Shown one piece after another: positions 8,367 through 15,692 of a DNA stretch of 19,851 nt. The translations under genes and the position numbers were made by a program. The stretch covers positions 1-19,851 of the forward strand of contig JBFOMC010000359.1 in the NCBI GenBank assembly GCA_040830565.1. The letters run 5' to 3'. The notes under the pieces are model-generated. The model was not told the origin of the DNA, ran no database searches, and was given only the letters and a program-made list of their open reading frames with translations. This stretch comes from JAFMPW01 sp040830565. Lineage in GTDB: Bacteria; Bacteroidota; Bacteroidia; Flavobacteriales; Flavobacteriaceae. Position 1 is the stretch's first letter; every line of letters begins with the position of its first letter.

Positions 8367-9533
8367 TCATTGTTTTTCAAAGGTCGTATTGTTCTCTGGC
8401 ACAACTCGTTCTTTTTGGATTTCTTTAAGCGCTTCAGCTTCCTTTTTAATTTTGCCATAAGTAAAAGGTGCCAACATTAAACCAAAAAAGGATTTGGGGT
8501 AATTCGGCATGGCTTCTATACCAATATCATCGCCTGGTTGCTCTCCCTTTGGCATATAGAATGTTCCAAATAAATGATCCCAGATGATGACATCCCCACC
8601 GTAATTGGAATTACCTTCTTCAATTTTTTTTGAATGATGGTACCGATGGTTTTTGGGAGACGAAAAGATATAATCAAACGGCCCGAGGATCAAATCCATA
8701 TTCGTGTGCTGAAAACGCCCAATAGTTCTCCCTAGAAGGCCGGTAACAAAAACGATTTCTACAGGTGCTTTGATATAAGCAAATGGGATGGCCCACAGAA
8801 TACTTGAAACCAGATATTCTAATGGATGGGACCTTGTACCGTTAAACCAGTACAACCTTTCTGAGGAATGGTGGACCGCATGCCACCTCCACATAAATTC
8901 GTTTTCATGCATCCATCTGTGATACCAGTACCTGAAAAAATCTGCAACAGTCAGTAACAAAAAGACTTGGACCACTGCAGGAAGGGACGAAGGCCATATC
9001 TCTTGCCCAATAGTAGGCGAAATTTCCTGTACCACCAGGGCAATGGTAGCCAAGCGTATGGGAACATTGATATAGTCATTCCATAGTTTGCTTCCGAAAA
9101 ACAGCATAATATCTACCGGTGTCTCGCGGTCATCCAGCCATTTTCGGCTATAAGGAATTAGTCTTTCTAAGGGAGCAAAAATTGCTCCCAGGATTAGGAA
9201 CATAATAATGGTGCCAAAAAATGTTCTGCTGGTATATCCTCCCTCTACCAATTCAAATCCAATAACCAAAGTAAGAATCATAAATAACGGAAAAATGGTT
9301 AGCTGTAAGATCTTTTTAAGCAGAGTGCCATCCAGGCGGTAACTTAGGGGATCTAACAATGACAGCGCCCATCTAAAGGGAGCAAGAAGGTATTTATGGC
9401 CAGCTAGCTCTATTGCTTTGAAGAAAGAATCAAGATATCTAAGAAGTCTTCTAAAAAACATATGTTGGCGGAATTCGTTCCAAAAACCTAAATATATATT
9501 TTCAAATCCTGCTCGGGAGCAACACTTGAACAT
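8367..9533 (-). CDS. Sterol desaturase / fatty acid hydroxylase superfamily membrane protein
   Basis: This is an integral membrane di-iron oxygenase of the fatty acid hydroxylase superfamily. Several hydrophobic segments lie between about residues 70 and 270. The histidine boxes are complete: H-R-W-M-H (HxxxH), W-H-A-V-H-H (HxxHH) and N-H-R-Y-H-H (HxxHH), with a further conserved T-R-S-H-P-L-E segment. Such proteins hydroxylate or desaturate lipids such as fatty acids, carotenoids, ornithine lipids or sterol-like compounds; the substrate here is unknown. The C-terminal 30 or so residues are charged and probably cytoplasmic. The first ATG gives 388 residues, but its first 24 residues are Cys-rich and odd; a second ATG at 9461 (M-F-F-R-R-L-L) gives 364 and may be the true start. 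It lies 108 bases after the small secreted-protein genes on the same strand. Confidence 0.86.
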   Translation of the reverse strand: MFKCCSRAGFENIYLGFWNEFRQHMFFRRLLRYLDSFFKAIELAGHKYLLAPFRWALSLLDPLSYRLDGTLLKKILQLTIFPLFMILTLVIGFELVEGGYTSRTFFGTIIMFLILGAIFAPLERLIPYSRKWLDDRETPVDIMLFFGSKLWNDYINVPIRLATIALVVQEISPTIGQEIWPSSLPAVVQVFLLLTVADFFRYWYHRWMHENEFMWRWHAVHHSSERLYWFNGTRSHPLEYLVSSILWAIPFAYIKAPVEIVFVTGLLGRTIGRFQHTNMDLILGPFDYIFSSPKNHRYHHSKKIEEGNSNYGGDVIIWDHLFGTFYMPKGEQPGDDIGIEAMPNYPKSFFGLMLAPFTYGKIKKEAEALKEIQKERVVPENNTTFEKQ

Positions 9534-9641
9534 TTTTATTGTTCATATGGCTAAATTGGATTATTCCAGATAATTCGGAGATGGCTTACAAGAGGTAGGG
9601 GCGAAGGAACACTTTTAATCCATAGAGATGTCTAAAAGGCT

Positions 9642-10157
9642 TTAATCAATTATTTCGCTCTCCCACATATTCTCTTTATTCTTTTTTCGCACAGCGAAAC
9701 GATATGCCTTTAAGCTATCCATTACGGGGCCAAAAAGCGCTTTGGACAAGGATTGCTTACAAAAGGAGATGTCTCCTAGTTTGGCAATCCATTCACGAAG
9801 GATTCTTGATTTAATGGAAAAAATCAAATTCAGGGAATCAGTTTTTGCTTGATCATCTTTAGACCTCAGGGCCTTATCTGCTTTTAATTTGGCTTGTGAC
9901 TGGTACCAGCGTCCTGTCTTCCATTCATAATCGTAACTGTCCAAGCTTCTTATGTAAGAGCTTTGCCTTATGCGCTGACGTAACCAGGCCATCTTTGATT
10001 TTTGGTAATTAAATAGTGATTCTTGCCATTCTCTTGCTTCCTTGGTGTTCAGAAGTTCTTGATGACGGGCTTCGCAATTAAGACTGTCTATTTCCTGGCT
10101 ATGGACATAGTGGCCCAAGCTTATAAGTAAAAGCATACAAAAAGTTAGTATTTTCAT
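9642..10157 (-). CDS. Small exported protein of unknown function (first of a related pair by position)
   Basis: I do not recognise a named family. The 171-residue product begins with a clear Sec signal peptide (M-K-I-L-T-F-C-M-L-L-L-I-S-L-G, cleavage probably near H-S-Q at 20-21), so it should reach the periplasm. There is no lipobox cysteine. The mature part is charged and helical in appearance. Residues 35-55 carry K-E-A-R-E-W-Q-E-S-L-F-N-Y-Q, which closely matches a segment in the neighbour at 10168-10614, suggesting an old duplication or a shared partner. Two cysteines (28 and about 133) could form a disulfide. Its ATG is 10 bases after the neighbour's stop, so the two are almost certainly co-transcribed. 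Confidence 0.68.
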   Translation of the reverse strand: MKILTFCMLLLISLGHYVHSQEIDSLNCEARHQELLNTKEAREWQESLFNYQKSKMAWLRQRIRQSSYIRSLDSYDYEWKTGRWYQSQAKLKADKALRSKDDQAKTDSLNLIFSIKSRILREWIAKLGDISFCKQSLSKALFGPVMDSLKAYRFAVRKKNKENMWESEIID

Positions 10158-10167
10158 AATGGCCGGT

Positions 10168-10614
10168 TTAAACTTTATTCAATGCCAATATATGTTTCAA
10201 TAGTACTTCCCGGGCTATCCGGATCGGATGGTATATTTCCGGAAAAATTTCCTCCCCTTCAAAAAATGCTATTTCGGGATAGTTCTTCCTTAACCTATTT
10301 TCTTTTCGCTCCACATTTTCCTTTAGTTCGTTAGCAAGCCTCATTCTTCTAAACAATTCTAAAATGCGCTTGGTTCCATAAGTTTTAGGTAGAGGACCGT
10401 GTGCGGTGAATATAAAAGTCTGGTTTTTCTTAAGCTCGCAAAGTAAGATGCTATTGCGTTGGTAAGCGATCATGGCTTCTTGCCATTCTTTAGCCTCCTG
10501 GCTTTCCAAGATCTGTTGCTTTAAGATGAATCGGCTCCTGTCATCTGCGATTTGCGCATCTACAAATGTGGTGGAGAAAAGAAAAGCGGCTAACAAAAAG
10601 GCTGGTGTTTTCAC
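10168..10614 (-). CDS. Small exported protein of unknown function (second of the pair)
   Basis: This is an unrecognised 148-residue protein when read from the GTG at 10614, which gives a compact signal peptide (M-K-T-P-A-F-L-L-A-A-F-L-F-S-T-T-F-V-D-A, cleavage after A20). A TTG at 10644 would add ten residues (L-W-R-N-Y-K-A-I-T-V...) and still leave a usable signal, so the start is not certain. The mature part is rich in Lys, Arg and Glu and probably helical. The motif Q-E-A-K-E-W-Q-E-A-M-I-A-Y-Q near residues 37-50 is shared with the downstream gene at 9642-10157. It lies about 60 bases after leuB on the same strand and may be read through from the leu genes, but it has no evident role in leucine synthesis. 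Confidence 0.66.
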   Translation of the reverse strand: MKTPAFLLAAFLFSTTFVDAQIADDRSRFILKQQILESQEAKEWQEAMIAYQRNSILLCELKKNQTFIFTAHGPLPKTYGTKRILELFRRMRLANELKENVERKENRLRKNYPEIAFFEGEEIFPEIYHPIRIAREVLLKHILALNKV

Positions 10615-10674
10615 TGTGATGGCTTTGTAATTCCGCCACAACAATTATGCCTCAAAATGGCCAGATCTATCTTC

Positions 10675-11730
10675 CTAAATTTGTGCTGCCAGCCAGTCGC
10701 CTACTTCACTGGTCTTGTACGCCTTCCCGCCTTCGGCCAGGTCTTCGGTTACCACCCCCTCAGCTAGGGAGGCATTGACCACATCTCTGATATGCCGGGC
10801 CTCTTCCTGGAGGTCCAGATCTTCAAAAAGCATAGCGGCAGACAATACGGTGGCCAATGGGTTGGCAATGTCTTTGCCCGCGGCTTGTGGATATGAGCCA
10901 TGAATAGGTTCGTAGAGTGATACCTCGCTTCCAACTGAAGACGAAGGCATTAATCCCATAGATCCGGAAATTACAGAAGCTTCATCGGTTAGAATATCTC
11001 CAAAAAGATTGGCAGTGATAATAACATCATAAGCTTTGGGCCATTGCACCAATCTCATGGCTACAGCGTCTACGAACTCGTAGGAGACCTCAACTTCCGG
11101 ATATTCTTTTTCCATGTCCTGCACAGTTTCCCTCCAAAGTCGGGAAGACTCTAACACATTAGCCTTGTCTACGCAACACAGTTTTTTGGAGCGTTTCATG
11201 GCCATCTCAAATCCTTTTTTAGCCAAACGCTGAATTTCTGGCCTGGTGTAGGTCATGGTATCATAGGCGGTATTCCTATCTTCAGTACGCCCTCTTTCTC
11301 CAAAGTAAACACCTCCCGTAAGCTCTCTTAAAATAATGAGATCTGTACCTTCAATACGCTCTTTTTTTAGGGGCGATTTATCAATGAGGGAGGGGAAGGT
11401 GAAGGTTGGTCTTACGTTAGCGAATAGCCCCAGTTTTTGACGCATTTTAAGCAATCCTTGTTCTGGTCTCACCTTGGCAGAAGGATCGTTGTCGAACCTT
11501 GGATGGCCAATAGCTCCAAACAGTACTGCATCTGAAGCCGCGCATAGGGTATGAGTTTCATCCGGATAAGGTTCCCCTACGGCATCTATAGCCGCGGCCC
11601 CTGTCAGAGCGGGTTTCCATTGAATTTCGTGATCAAACTTTTTAGCAACCGCATTACAAACCTTAACGGCCTGGTCTATTACTTCAGGTCCAATGCCGTC
11701 TCCGGCCAAAAGCGCAATATTTAATTTCAT
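10675..11730 (-). CDS. leuB: 3-isopropylmalate dehydrogenase
   Basis: LeuB oxidatively decarboxylates 3-isopropylmalate to 2-oxoisocaproate with NAD+; in the citramalate route it also acts on 3-methylmalate to give 2-oxobutyrate. The 351 residues match the family length. Visible landmarks are G-D-G-I-G-P-E-V at the N-terminus, substrate arginines R97, R107 and R135, G-G-V-Y-F-G-E-R-G (139-147), the Tyr in Y-D-T-M-T-Y, K189, and metal-binding D221, D245 and D249 (L-F-G-D-I-L-T-D-E). It ends with the usual S-x-V-G-D-W-L segment. It is the fourth gene of the minus-strand leu cluster, 24 bases after the LeuA/CimA-type synthase gene. The start ATG is clear. Confidence 0.96.
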   Translation of the reverse strand: MKLNIALLAGDGIGPEVIDQAVKVCNAVAKKFDHEIQWKPALTGAAAIDAVGEPYPDETHTLCAASDAVLFGAIGHPRFDNDPSAKVRPEQGLLKMRQKLGLFANVRPTFTFPSLIDKSPLKKERIEGTDLIILRELTGGVYFGERGRTEDRNTAYDTMTYTRPEIQRLAKKGFEMAMKRSKKLCCVDKANVLESSRLWRETVQDMEKEYPEVEVSYEFVDAVAMRLVQWPKAYDVIITANLFGDILTDEASVISGSMGLMPSSSVGSEVSLYEPIHGSYPQAAGKDIANPLATVLSAAMLFEDLDLQEEARHIRDVVNASLAEGVVTEDLAEGGKAYKTSEVGDWLAAQI

Positions 11731-11754
11731 GAATTCTGGGCTATATGCCCGGTA

Positions 11755-13272
11755 TTAAATTATGTTCAACATTTTTTCTGTGGCCTTTATTGCAGATACC
11801 GTCTGATCGGAATCCAGGCCTCTGGTAGTGAAGTTATTCCCATTATTTTGCCAGGTAATTACGGTCTCACATAGGGCATCCGAATTACTTCCGGGAGGAA
11901 TACGCACAGCGTAGTCTACCAATAATGGCAATTCTTGTTTTTTGGCTCTATAAACCTTGCGCAAAGCATTCATAAAGGCATCATACTGTCCGTCCCCCTG
12001 TGCGTGCTCTTCGTAGATCTTACCATCAATATCCACGCTAACGGTAGTTGAAGGTTTTAGACCTTTAGAATGCGTTAGCACATAAGACTTTACAAATACT
12101 TTTTGCTGAAATGTTTCGCTGTCCAGGACATCAGAAATGATATACGGAAGGTCATCTTTCGTAACTTTTTCTTTCTTATCTCCGAGCTCGATAATTCTTT
12201 GAGTGACTTTTTTTAGTTCTTCATCATTTAAGGTAAGCCCCAATTCCTGTAGGTTCTTTTGAATGTTGGCCTTTCCTGATGTCTTGCCCAACGCATAGGT
12301 GCGTTTTCTGCCAAATCTCTCGGGAAGAAGATCATTGAAATAGAGATTCTTTTTGTTGTCACCATCGGCATGGATGCCCGCGGTTTGTGTAAAAACGTTG
12401 TCGCCAACAATCGGCTTATTTGCCGGAATCCCAAAACCGGTAAAAGCTGAAACCAGTTTGCTGACTTTAAAGAGTGACGACTCGTCTACCCCTATTTTAA
12501 TTTCAGGCATAAAGTCGTTAACCACGGCCACCACACTGGCCAAAGGAGCATTGCCAGCCCTTTCTCCCATCCCGTTTACCGTGAGATGAAGTCCGTGACA
12601 GCCTGCTTTTAAAGCCTCCATGACGTTGGCAACACTGAGATCATAATCGTTATGGCCATGGAAATCAAAGTGCATTTCCGGGTATTTTTCAATGATCAGG
12701 CTAAGGAAATCATAGGCTTCCTTATGCGTGAGTACCCCTAAAGTATCTGGAAGTAAAATTCTCTTGATGGGTTGTGTAACGAGAAAATCCAGGTATTGAA
12801 TCACATACTCCTGTGAGTTTCTCATCCCGTTACTCCAGTCTTCGAGATATACGTTGGTGGCTATCCCGTTTTTTTGCGCTAGTTTTATGGTTTCCGCAAT
12901 TTCTTTGAAATGCTGCTCAGGAGATTTTTTAAGTTGATGTGTTAAGTGATTGAGGGAACCCTTAGTTAGTAAATTTTGCACCTTTGCCTTTGCCTTGATC
13001 ATCCATTTAATTGAAAGGCCTTTATCTACAAAGGTGAGTACCTCTACCTGATCCTCATAGCCGGCTTCTTTTGCCCATTCCATGATCTGTACCACAGATT
13101 GGAACTCACCTTCGGAAACCCTTGCCGATGCAATTTCAATGCGATCTACTTTAAGTTCTTCTAGAAGAAGTTTTGCTAAAGTAAGTTTTTCGCCTGCCGA
13201 AAAAGATACTCCGGAGGTCTGTTCTCCATCCCTCAGGGTAGTATCCATTATTTCGATCTTTCTTTTTTTCAT
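11755..13272 (-). CDS. leuA/cimA: 2-isopropylmalate/citramalate synthase family; residues favour citramalate synthase
   Basis: This DRE-TIM metallolyase-type synthase joins acetyl-CoA to a 2-oxo acid. The 505 residues comprise a catalytic TIM barrel (T-L-R-D-G-E-Q with R14 and D15; metal site H-G-H-N-D at 205-209; G-E-R-A-G-N at 236-241), a linker with H301 and D303, and a C-terminal regulatory LeuA-dimer domain (about 390-505). Compared from memory with Leptospira interrogans citramalate synthase, the pyruvate methyl-pocket residues Leu81, Leu104 and Tyr144 align with L79, L102 and Y142 here, and N-V-Y-L-E-D-W-S-N-G is shared. True 2-isopropylmalate synthases carry a small residue in place of the Tyr. 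Genome pipelines may label it leuA. An in-frame TTG at 13290 would add six residues; ATG 13272 fits homologues better. Confidence 0.88.
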   Translation of the reverse strand: MKKRKIEIMDTTLRDGEQTSGVSFSAGEKLTLAKLLLEELKVDRIEIASARVSEGEFQSVVQIMEWAKEAGYEDQVEVLTFVDKGLSIKWMIKAKAKVQNLLTKGSLNHLTHQLKKSPEQHFKEIAETIKLAQKNGIATNVYLEDWSNGMRNSQEYVIQYLDFLVTQPIKRILLPDTLGVLTHKEAYDFLSLIIEKYPEMHFDFHGHNDYDLSVANVMEALKAGCHGLHLTVNGMGERAGNAPLASVVAVVNDFMPEIKIGVDESSLFKVSKLVSAFTGFGIPANKPIVGDNVFTQTAGIHADGDNKKNLYFNDLLPERFGRKRTYALGKTSGKANIQKNLQELGLTLNDEELKKVTQRIIELGDKKEKVTKDDLPYIISDVLDSETFQQKVFVKSYVLTHSKGLKPSTTVSVDIDGKIYEEHAQGDGQYDAFMNALRKVYRAKKQELPLLVDYAVRIPPGSNSDALCETVITWQNNGNNFTTRGLDSDQTVSAIKATEKMLNII

Positions 13273-13351
13273 TTTTGGTTCTCGTTTCAATAGAGATGGT
13301 CCACCTTGCCCGATCTCAAAACCAACTTTTATTTTTCAGGTATAACTGATG

Positions 13352-13948
13352 CTATAATGCTGTATTTTCAGTAAATGCTTTGATCTCCTCCTTCATATTG
13401 AGTAAATAATCAATATCATCAAAACCATTAAGCATATTCTCCTTTTTATAATCATTGATTTGAAAAGACTCTTGTGCTCCGCTGGCCACAATGGTAATGG
13501 TTTGATCTTGGAGATTAATTTCGAGTTCGGTTTTCGGATCTGCCTCAATTGCCGAAAATATCTTTTGCAGAAACTCCGGGCTGATCTGCACAGGGAGTAC
13601 TCCAATATTCAGGCAATTGTTTCTGAAAATATCAGCGAAAAAACTAGACACCACCGCTCTAAAGCCATAATCATAAATAGCCCAGGCTGCATGTTCCCTT
13701 GAGGAACCTGAACCAAAATTTTTGCCTCCTACCAATATCTTACCGGAGTACATGAGGTTGTTAAGAACAAATTGTTCTTTAGGAGTATTATCCGGATGGT
13801 ATCGCCAATCTCGGAATAAATTATCGCCAAACCCCTTTCTTTCTGTGGCTTTTAAAAACCTTGCAGGAATAATTTGATCCGTATCTATATTTTCTAACGG
13901 AAGGGGTACCGCAGTACTTTTAAGTATGTTGAATTTATCGTATGCCAT
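13352..13948 (-). CDS. leuD: 3-isopropylmalate dehydratase, small subunit
   Basis: LeuD is the swivelling small subunit that pairs with LeuC to isomerise 2- to 3-isopropylmalate (or citramalate to 3-methylmalate). The 198 residues match the long bacterial LeuD. Landmarks are P-L-x-x-x-N-I-D-T-D-Q-I-I-P-A-R-F-L near the N-terminus and the G-x-N-F-G-S-G-S-S-R-E-H-A-A-W-A-I core (about 77-92), which contacts the substrate. The C-terminal residues show an acidic helix typical of the family. It is 75 bases downstream of leuC and 79 upstream of the synthase gene; both spacers are longer than expected for tightly coupled genes, and the first contains nested inverted repeats. Confidence 0.96.
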   Translation of the reverse strand: MAYDKFNILKSTAVPLPLENIDTDQIIPARFLKATERKGFGDNLFRDWRYHPDNTPKEQFVLNNLMYSGKILVGGKNFGSGSSREHAAWAIYDYGFRAVVSSFFADIFRNNCLNIGVLPVQISPEFLQKIFSAIEADPKTELEINLQDQTITIVASGAQESFQINDYKKENMLNGFDDIDYLLNMKEEIKAFTENTAL

Positions 13949-13978
13949 GCTTTTTTGTTTTTAGTTGATTGTTGATTA

Positions 13979-14028
13979 GTTGATGAGAATTTTGCTGTCA
14001 TGTATACTGACAACCAGTAACCATCAAC
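13979..14028 (-). repeat. Nested inverted repeats spanning the leuC stop and the leuC-leuD spacer
   Basis: On the plus strand GTTGATG (13979-13985) is the reverse complement of CATCAAC (14022-14028). Between them TGTCA (13996-14000) and TGACA (14008-14012) form an inner dyad around GTATAC. The outer right arm contains the leuC stop codon (14024-14026). Two further GTTGATT copies lie at 13964-13970 and 13971-13977. In the leu mRNA this could fold as a hairpin between leuC and leuD. The role is inferred. Confidence 0.4.
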
Positions 14029-15442
14029 CGGCAACCATTTCTTCCATCAATTCCCTAGGGTCCGTGACTTTACCGGTTACGGCTGCGGCTGCAGCCACTA
14101 GCGGACTGGCCAAAAGCGTTCTAGCCCCGGGCCCTTGCCGGCCTTCAAAGTTCCTGTTTGATGTACTCACTGCGTATTTTCCCGCAGGAATCTTGTCATC
14201 ATTCATCGCCAGACAGGCTGAACAACCGGGCTCTCTTAGCTCAAATCCGGCCGCCGTTAAAATATCCAGTAAGCCTTCCGCTTTAATGGCTTCTTCAACT
14301 TTGTGAGAACCGGGCACCAGCCAGGCGGTCACGTGTGCTGCTTTTTTTCTTCCCTTTACAATTGCCGTAAAAGCTCTAAAGTCTTCTATCCGGCCGTTGG
14401 TGCAGCTTCCGAGGAATACGAAGTCTATCTTTTTTCCCAACATGGCTTCACCCTCGTTGAAATCCATATATTGCAACGATTTCTTATAGGTAGCTACTCC
14501 GCCTTCTACTGCCTCAGCAACAGGAATTCCGTTAGAAATTCCAATACCCATTCCGGGATTCGTGCCATAGGTGATCATGGGTTCAATATCTGCACCATCA
14601 AAACTTATTTCCTTATCAAAAATGGCATCTTCATCAGTATACAAAGTGCTCCAATATTCCATGGCTTTGTCCCAGGCCTGTCCTTTTGGGGTATATTCCC
14701 TGCCTTGGATATAGTCAAAGGTCTTTTCGTCCGGGGCGATCATTCCGCCGCGAGCGCCCATCTCTATACTTAAGTTACATACTGTCATTCTTCCCTCCAT
14801 GCTCATTGAGCGAAAAACTTCCCCGGCATATTCAACAAAATAGCCAGTAGCACCAGAAGTGGTGAGTTTAGATATAATGTATAATGCCACATCTTTTGGA
14901 GTTACCGCCTTACTAAGCTGCCCATCGATATTGATCCTCATGCGTTTTGGTTTGGGCGGCATAATACATTGAGTGGCCAATACCATTTCTACTTCGGAAG
15001 TACCAATACCAAAGGCAATGGCTCCGAAGGCCCCATGGGTAGAGGTATGCGAATCTCCACAAACTATAGTAGCCCCGGGAACGGTGATACCATTTTCCGG
15101 CCCTATGACATGGACAATCCCATTCTTTTGATGACCCAGACCCCAATAGGGGATATTATGATCAGCCGCGTTTTGCTCAAGGGCCTTGAGCTGGTTGGCA
15201 GATAAAGGATCCTCAACAGGTAGATGCTGATTAATAGTAGGGGTGTTATGGTCGGCGGTTGCAAAGGTCCTCTCGGGATGCAATACCTTGATACCTCGGG
15301 TTTTTAATCCGAGAAATGCGACCGGACTGGTTACTTCGTGTACCAAATGCCGATCTATAAAGAGAACGTCTGGTCCGTTATTAATGTGTCTTACAACATG
15401 CGAATCCCAGACTTTATCAAATAGTGTTTTTCCCGTGCTCAT
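14024..15442 (-). CDS. leuC: 3-isopropylmalate dehydratase, large subunit
   Basis: LeuC is an aconitase-family hydro-lyase carrying a [4Fe-4S] cluster; with LeuD it converts 2-isopropylmalate to 3-isopropylmalate. The 472 residues contain the three cluster ligands at the same numbers as E. coli LeuC: C347 (G-S-C-T-N-G-R) and C407/C410 (P-G-C-S-A-C). Other landmarks are D-R-H-L-V-H-E-V-T-S-P-V-A-F near the N-terminus, C-G-D-S-H-T-S-T-H-G-A-F-G (128-140), and S-T-S-N-R-N-F-E-G-R-Q-G (426-437). It is the first gene of the minus-strand leu cluster and faces a 313-base divergent region with a candidate -7 element 23 bases or more upstream of the ATG. Confidence 0.97.
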   Translation of the reverse strand: MSTGKTLFDKVWDSHVVRHINNGPDVLFIDRHLVHEVTSPVAFLGLKTRGIKVLHPERTFATADHNTPTINQHLPVEDPLSANQLKALEQNAADHNIPYWGLGHQKNGIVHVIGPENGITVPGATIVCGDSHTSTHGAFGAIAFGIGTSEVEMVLATQCIMPPKPKRMRINIDGQLSKAVTPKDVALYIISKLTTSGATGYFVEYAGEVFRSMSMEGRMTVCNLSIEMGARGGMIAPDEKTFDYIQGREYTPKGQAWDKAMEYWSTLYTDEDAIFDKEISFDGADIEPMITYGTNPGMGIGISNGIPVAEAVEGGVATYKKSLQYMDFNEGEAMLGKKIDFVFLGSCTNGRIEDFRAFTAIVKGRKKAAHVTAWLVPGSHKVEEAIKAEGLLDILTAAGFELREPGCSACLAMNDDKIPAGKYAVSTSNRNFEGRQGPGARTLLASPLVAAAAAVTGKVTDPRELMEEMVAG

Positions 15443-15464
15443 AATTCAGAAATTTCTAAGCTAA

Positions 15465-15492
15465 CAAAACTATTAAACCTATTGATAATAGG
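15465..15492 (-). promoter_or_regulatory. Candidate leuC promoter (-7) with palindrome in the spacer
   Basis: Read on the minus strand, TAGTTTTG (15472 down to 15465) matches the Bacteroidota -7 consensus TAnnTTTG. Just upstream, CCTATT-GAT-AATAGG (15478-15492) is a perfect 6-base inverted repeat that would lie between the -7 and -33 regions. No convincing TTG is present at -33. A repressor or activator site in the spacer is plausible but unproven. Confidence 0.36.
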
Positions 15493-15589
15493 AAATTGAA
15501 GCCTAAAAAATTACGATGTTCAACCAAAGGTTAGCTCCCTTTTTCTTAGTTTGAATTATCCGCCACCATATTACAACTTCAATATCCAT

Positions 15590-15633
15590 GTTTGGGAGTT
15601 CTTGCAGAGCTATCCAAACTAGCGATACCGCTA
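15590..15633 (+). other. Two adjacent stem-loops in the divergent intergenic region
   Basis: Hairpin 1 (15590-15619) has an outer stem GTTTGG/CCAAAC, a small internal loop (G against AT), an inner stem AGTTCT/AGAGCT with one G-U pair, and a TGC loop. Hairpin 2 (15620-15633) is TAGCG-ATAC-CGCTA. The G-U pair works only in plus-sense RNA; the complementary strand has a C-A mismatch there. No T-run follows, so it is not a standard terminator. A small RNA or processed leader is possible. Confidence 0.4.
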
Positions 15634-15650
15634 ACATCAAGATTATTTAT

Positions 15651-15680
15651 AGTTTAACACTATACCATAAGAGTTTAACA
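15651..15680. repeat. Direct repeat AGTTTAACA spaced 21 bases
   Basis: AGTTTAACA occurs at 15651-15659 and again at 15672-15680. The 21-base offset is two helical turns, which puts both copies on the same DNA face, and the second copy ends 12 bases before the candidate -33 element. This is the usual geometry of a tandem activator site such as that of a response regulator. The binding protein is unknown. Confidence 0.42.
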
Positions 15681-15692
15681 TAACCGTAACGA

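Noticed and set aside
9538..9575. ATTAT/ATAAT repeat near the hydroxylase start as an operator or promoter
   Set aside because: The arms are only five A/T bases, and no -7 or -33 match is convincing in this 108-base gap.
10158..10167. A frameshifted single gene in place of the two small secreted proteins
   Set aside because: Each frame has its own signal peptide and its own copy of the shared motif, so these are two genes, not one broken gene.
13273..13351. Possible structured RNA in the leuD-synthase spacer (GAGAT/ATCTC and GGTT/AACC pairings)
   Set aside because: The pairings are short and interrupted; nothing separates them from chance without comparative data.
14303..14773. 156-codon open frame on the plus strand opposite leuC
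   Set aside because: It lies wholly inside a well-supported leuC on the other strand and has no recognisable protein features; it is a shadow of the coding sequence.
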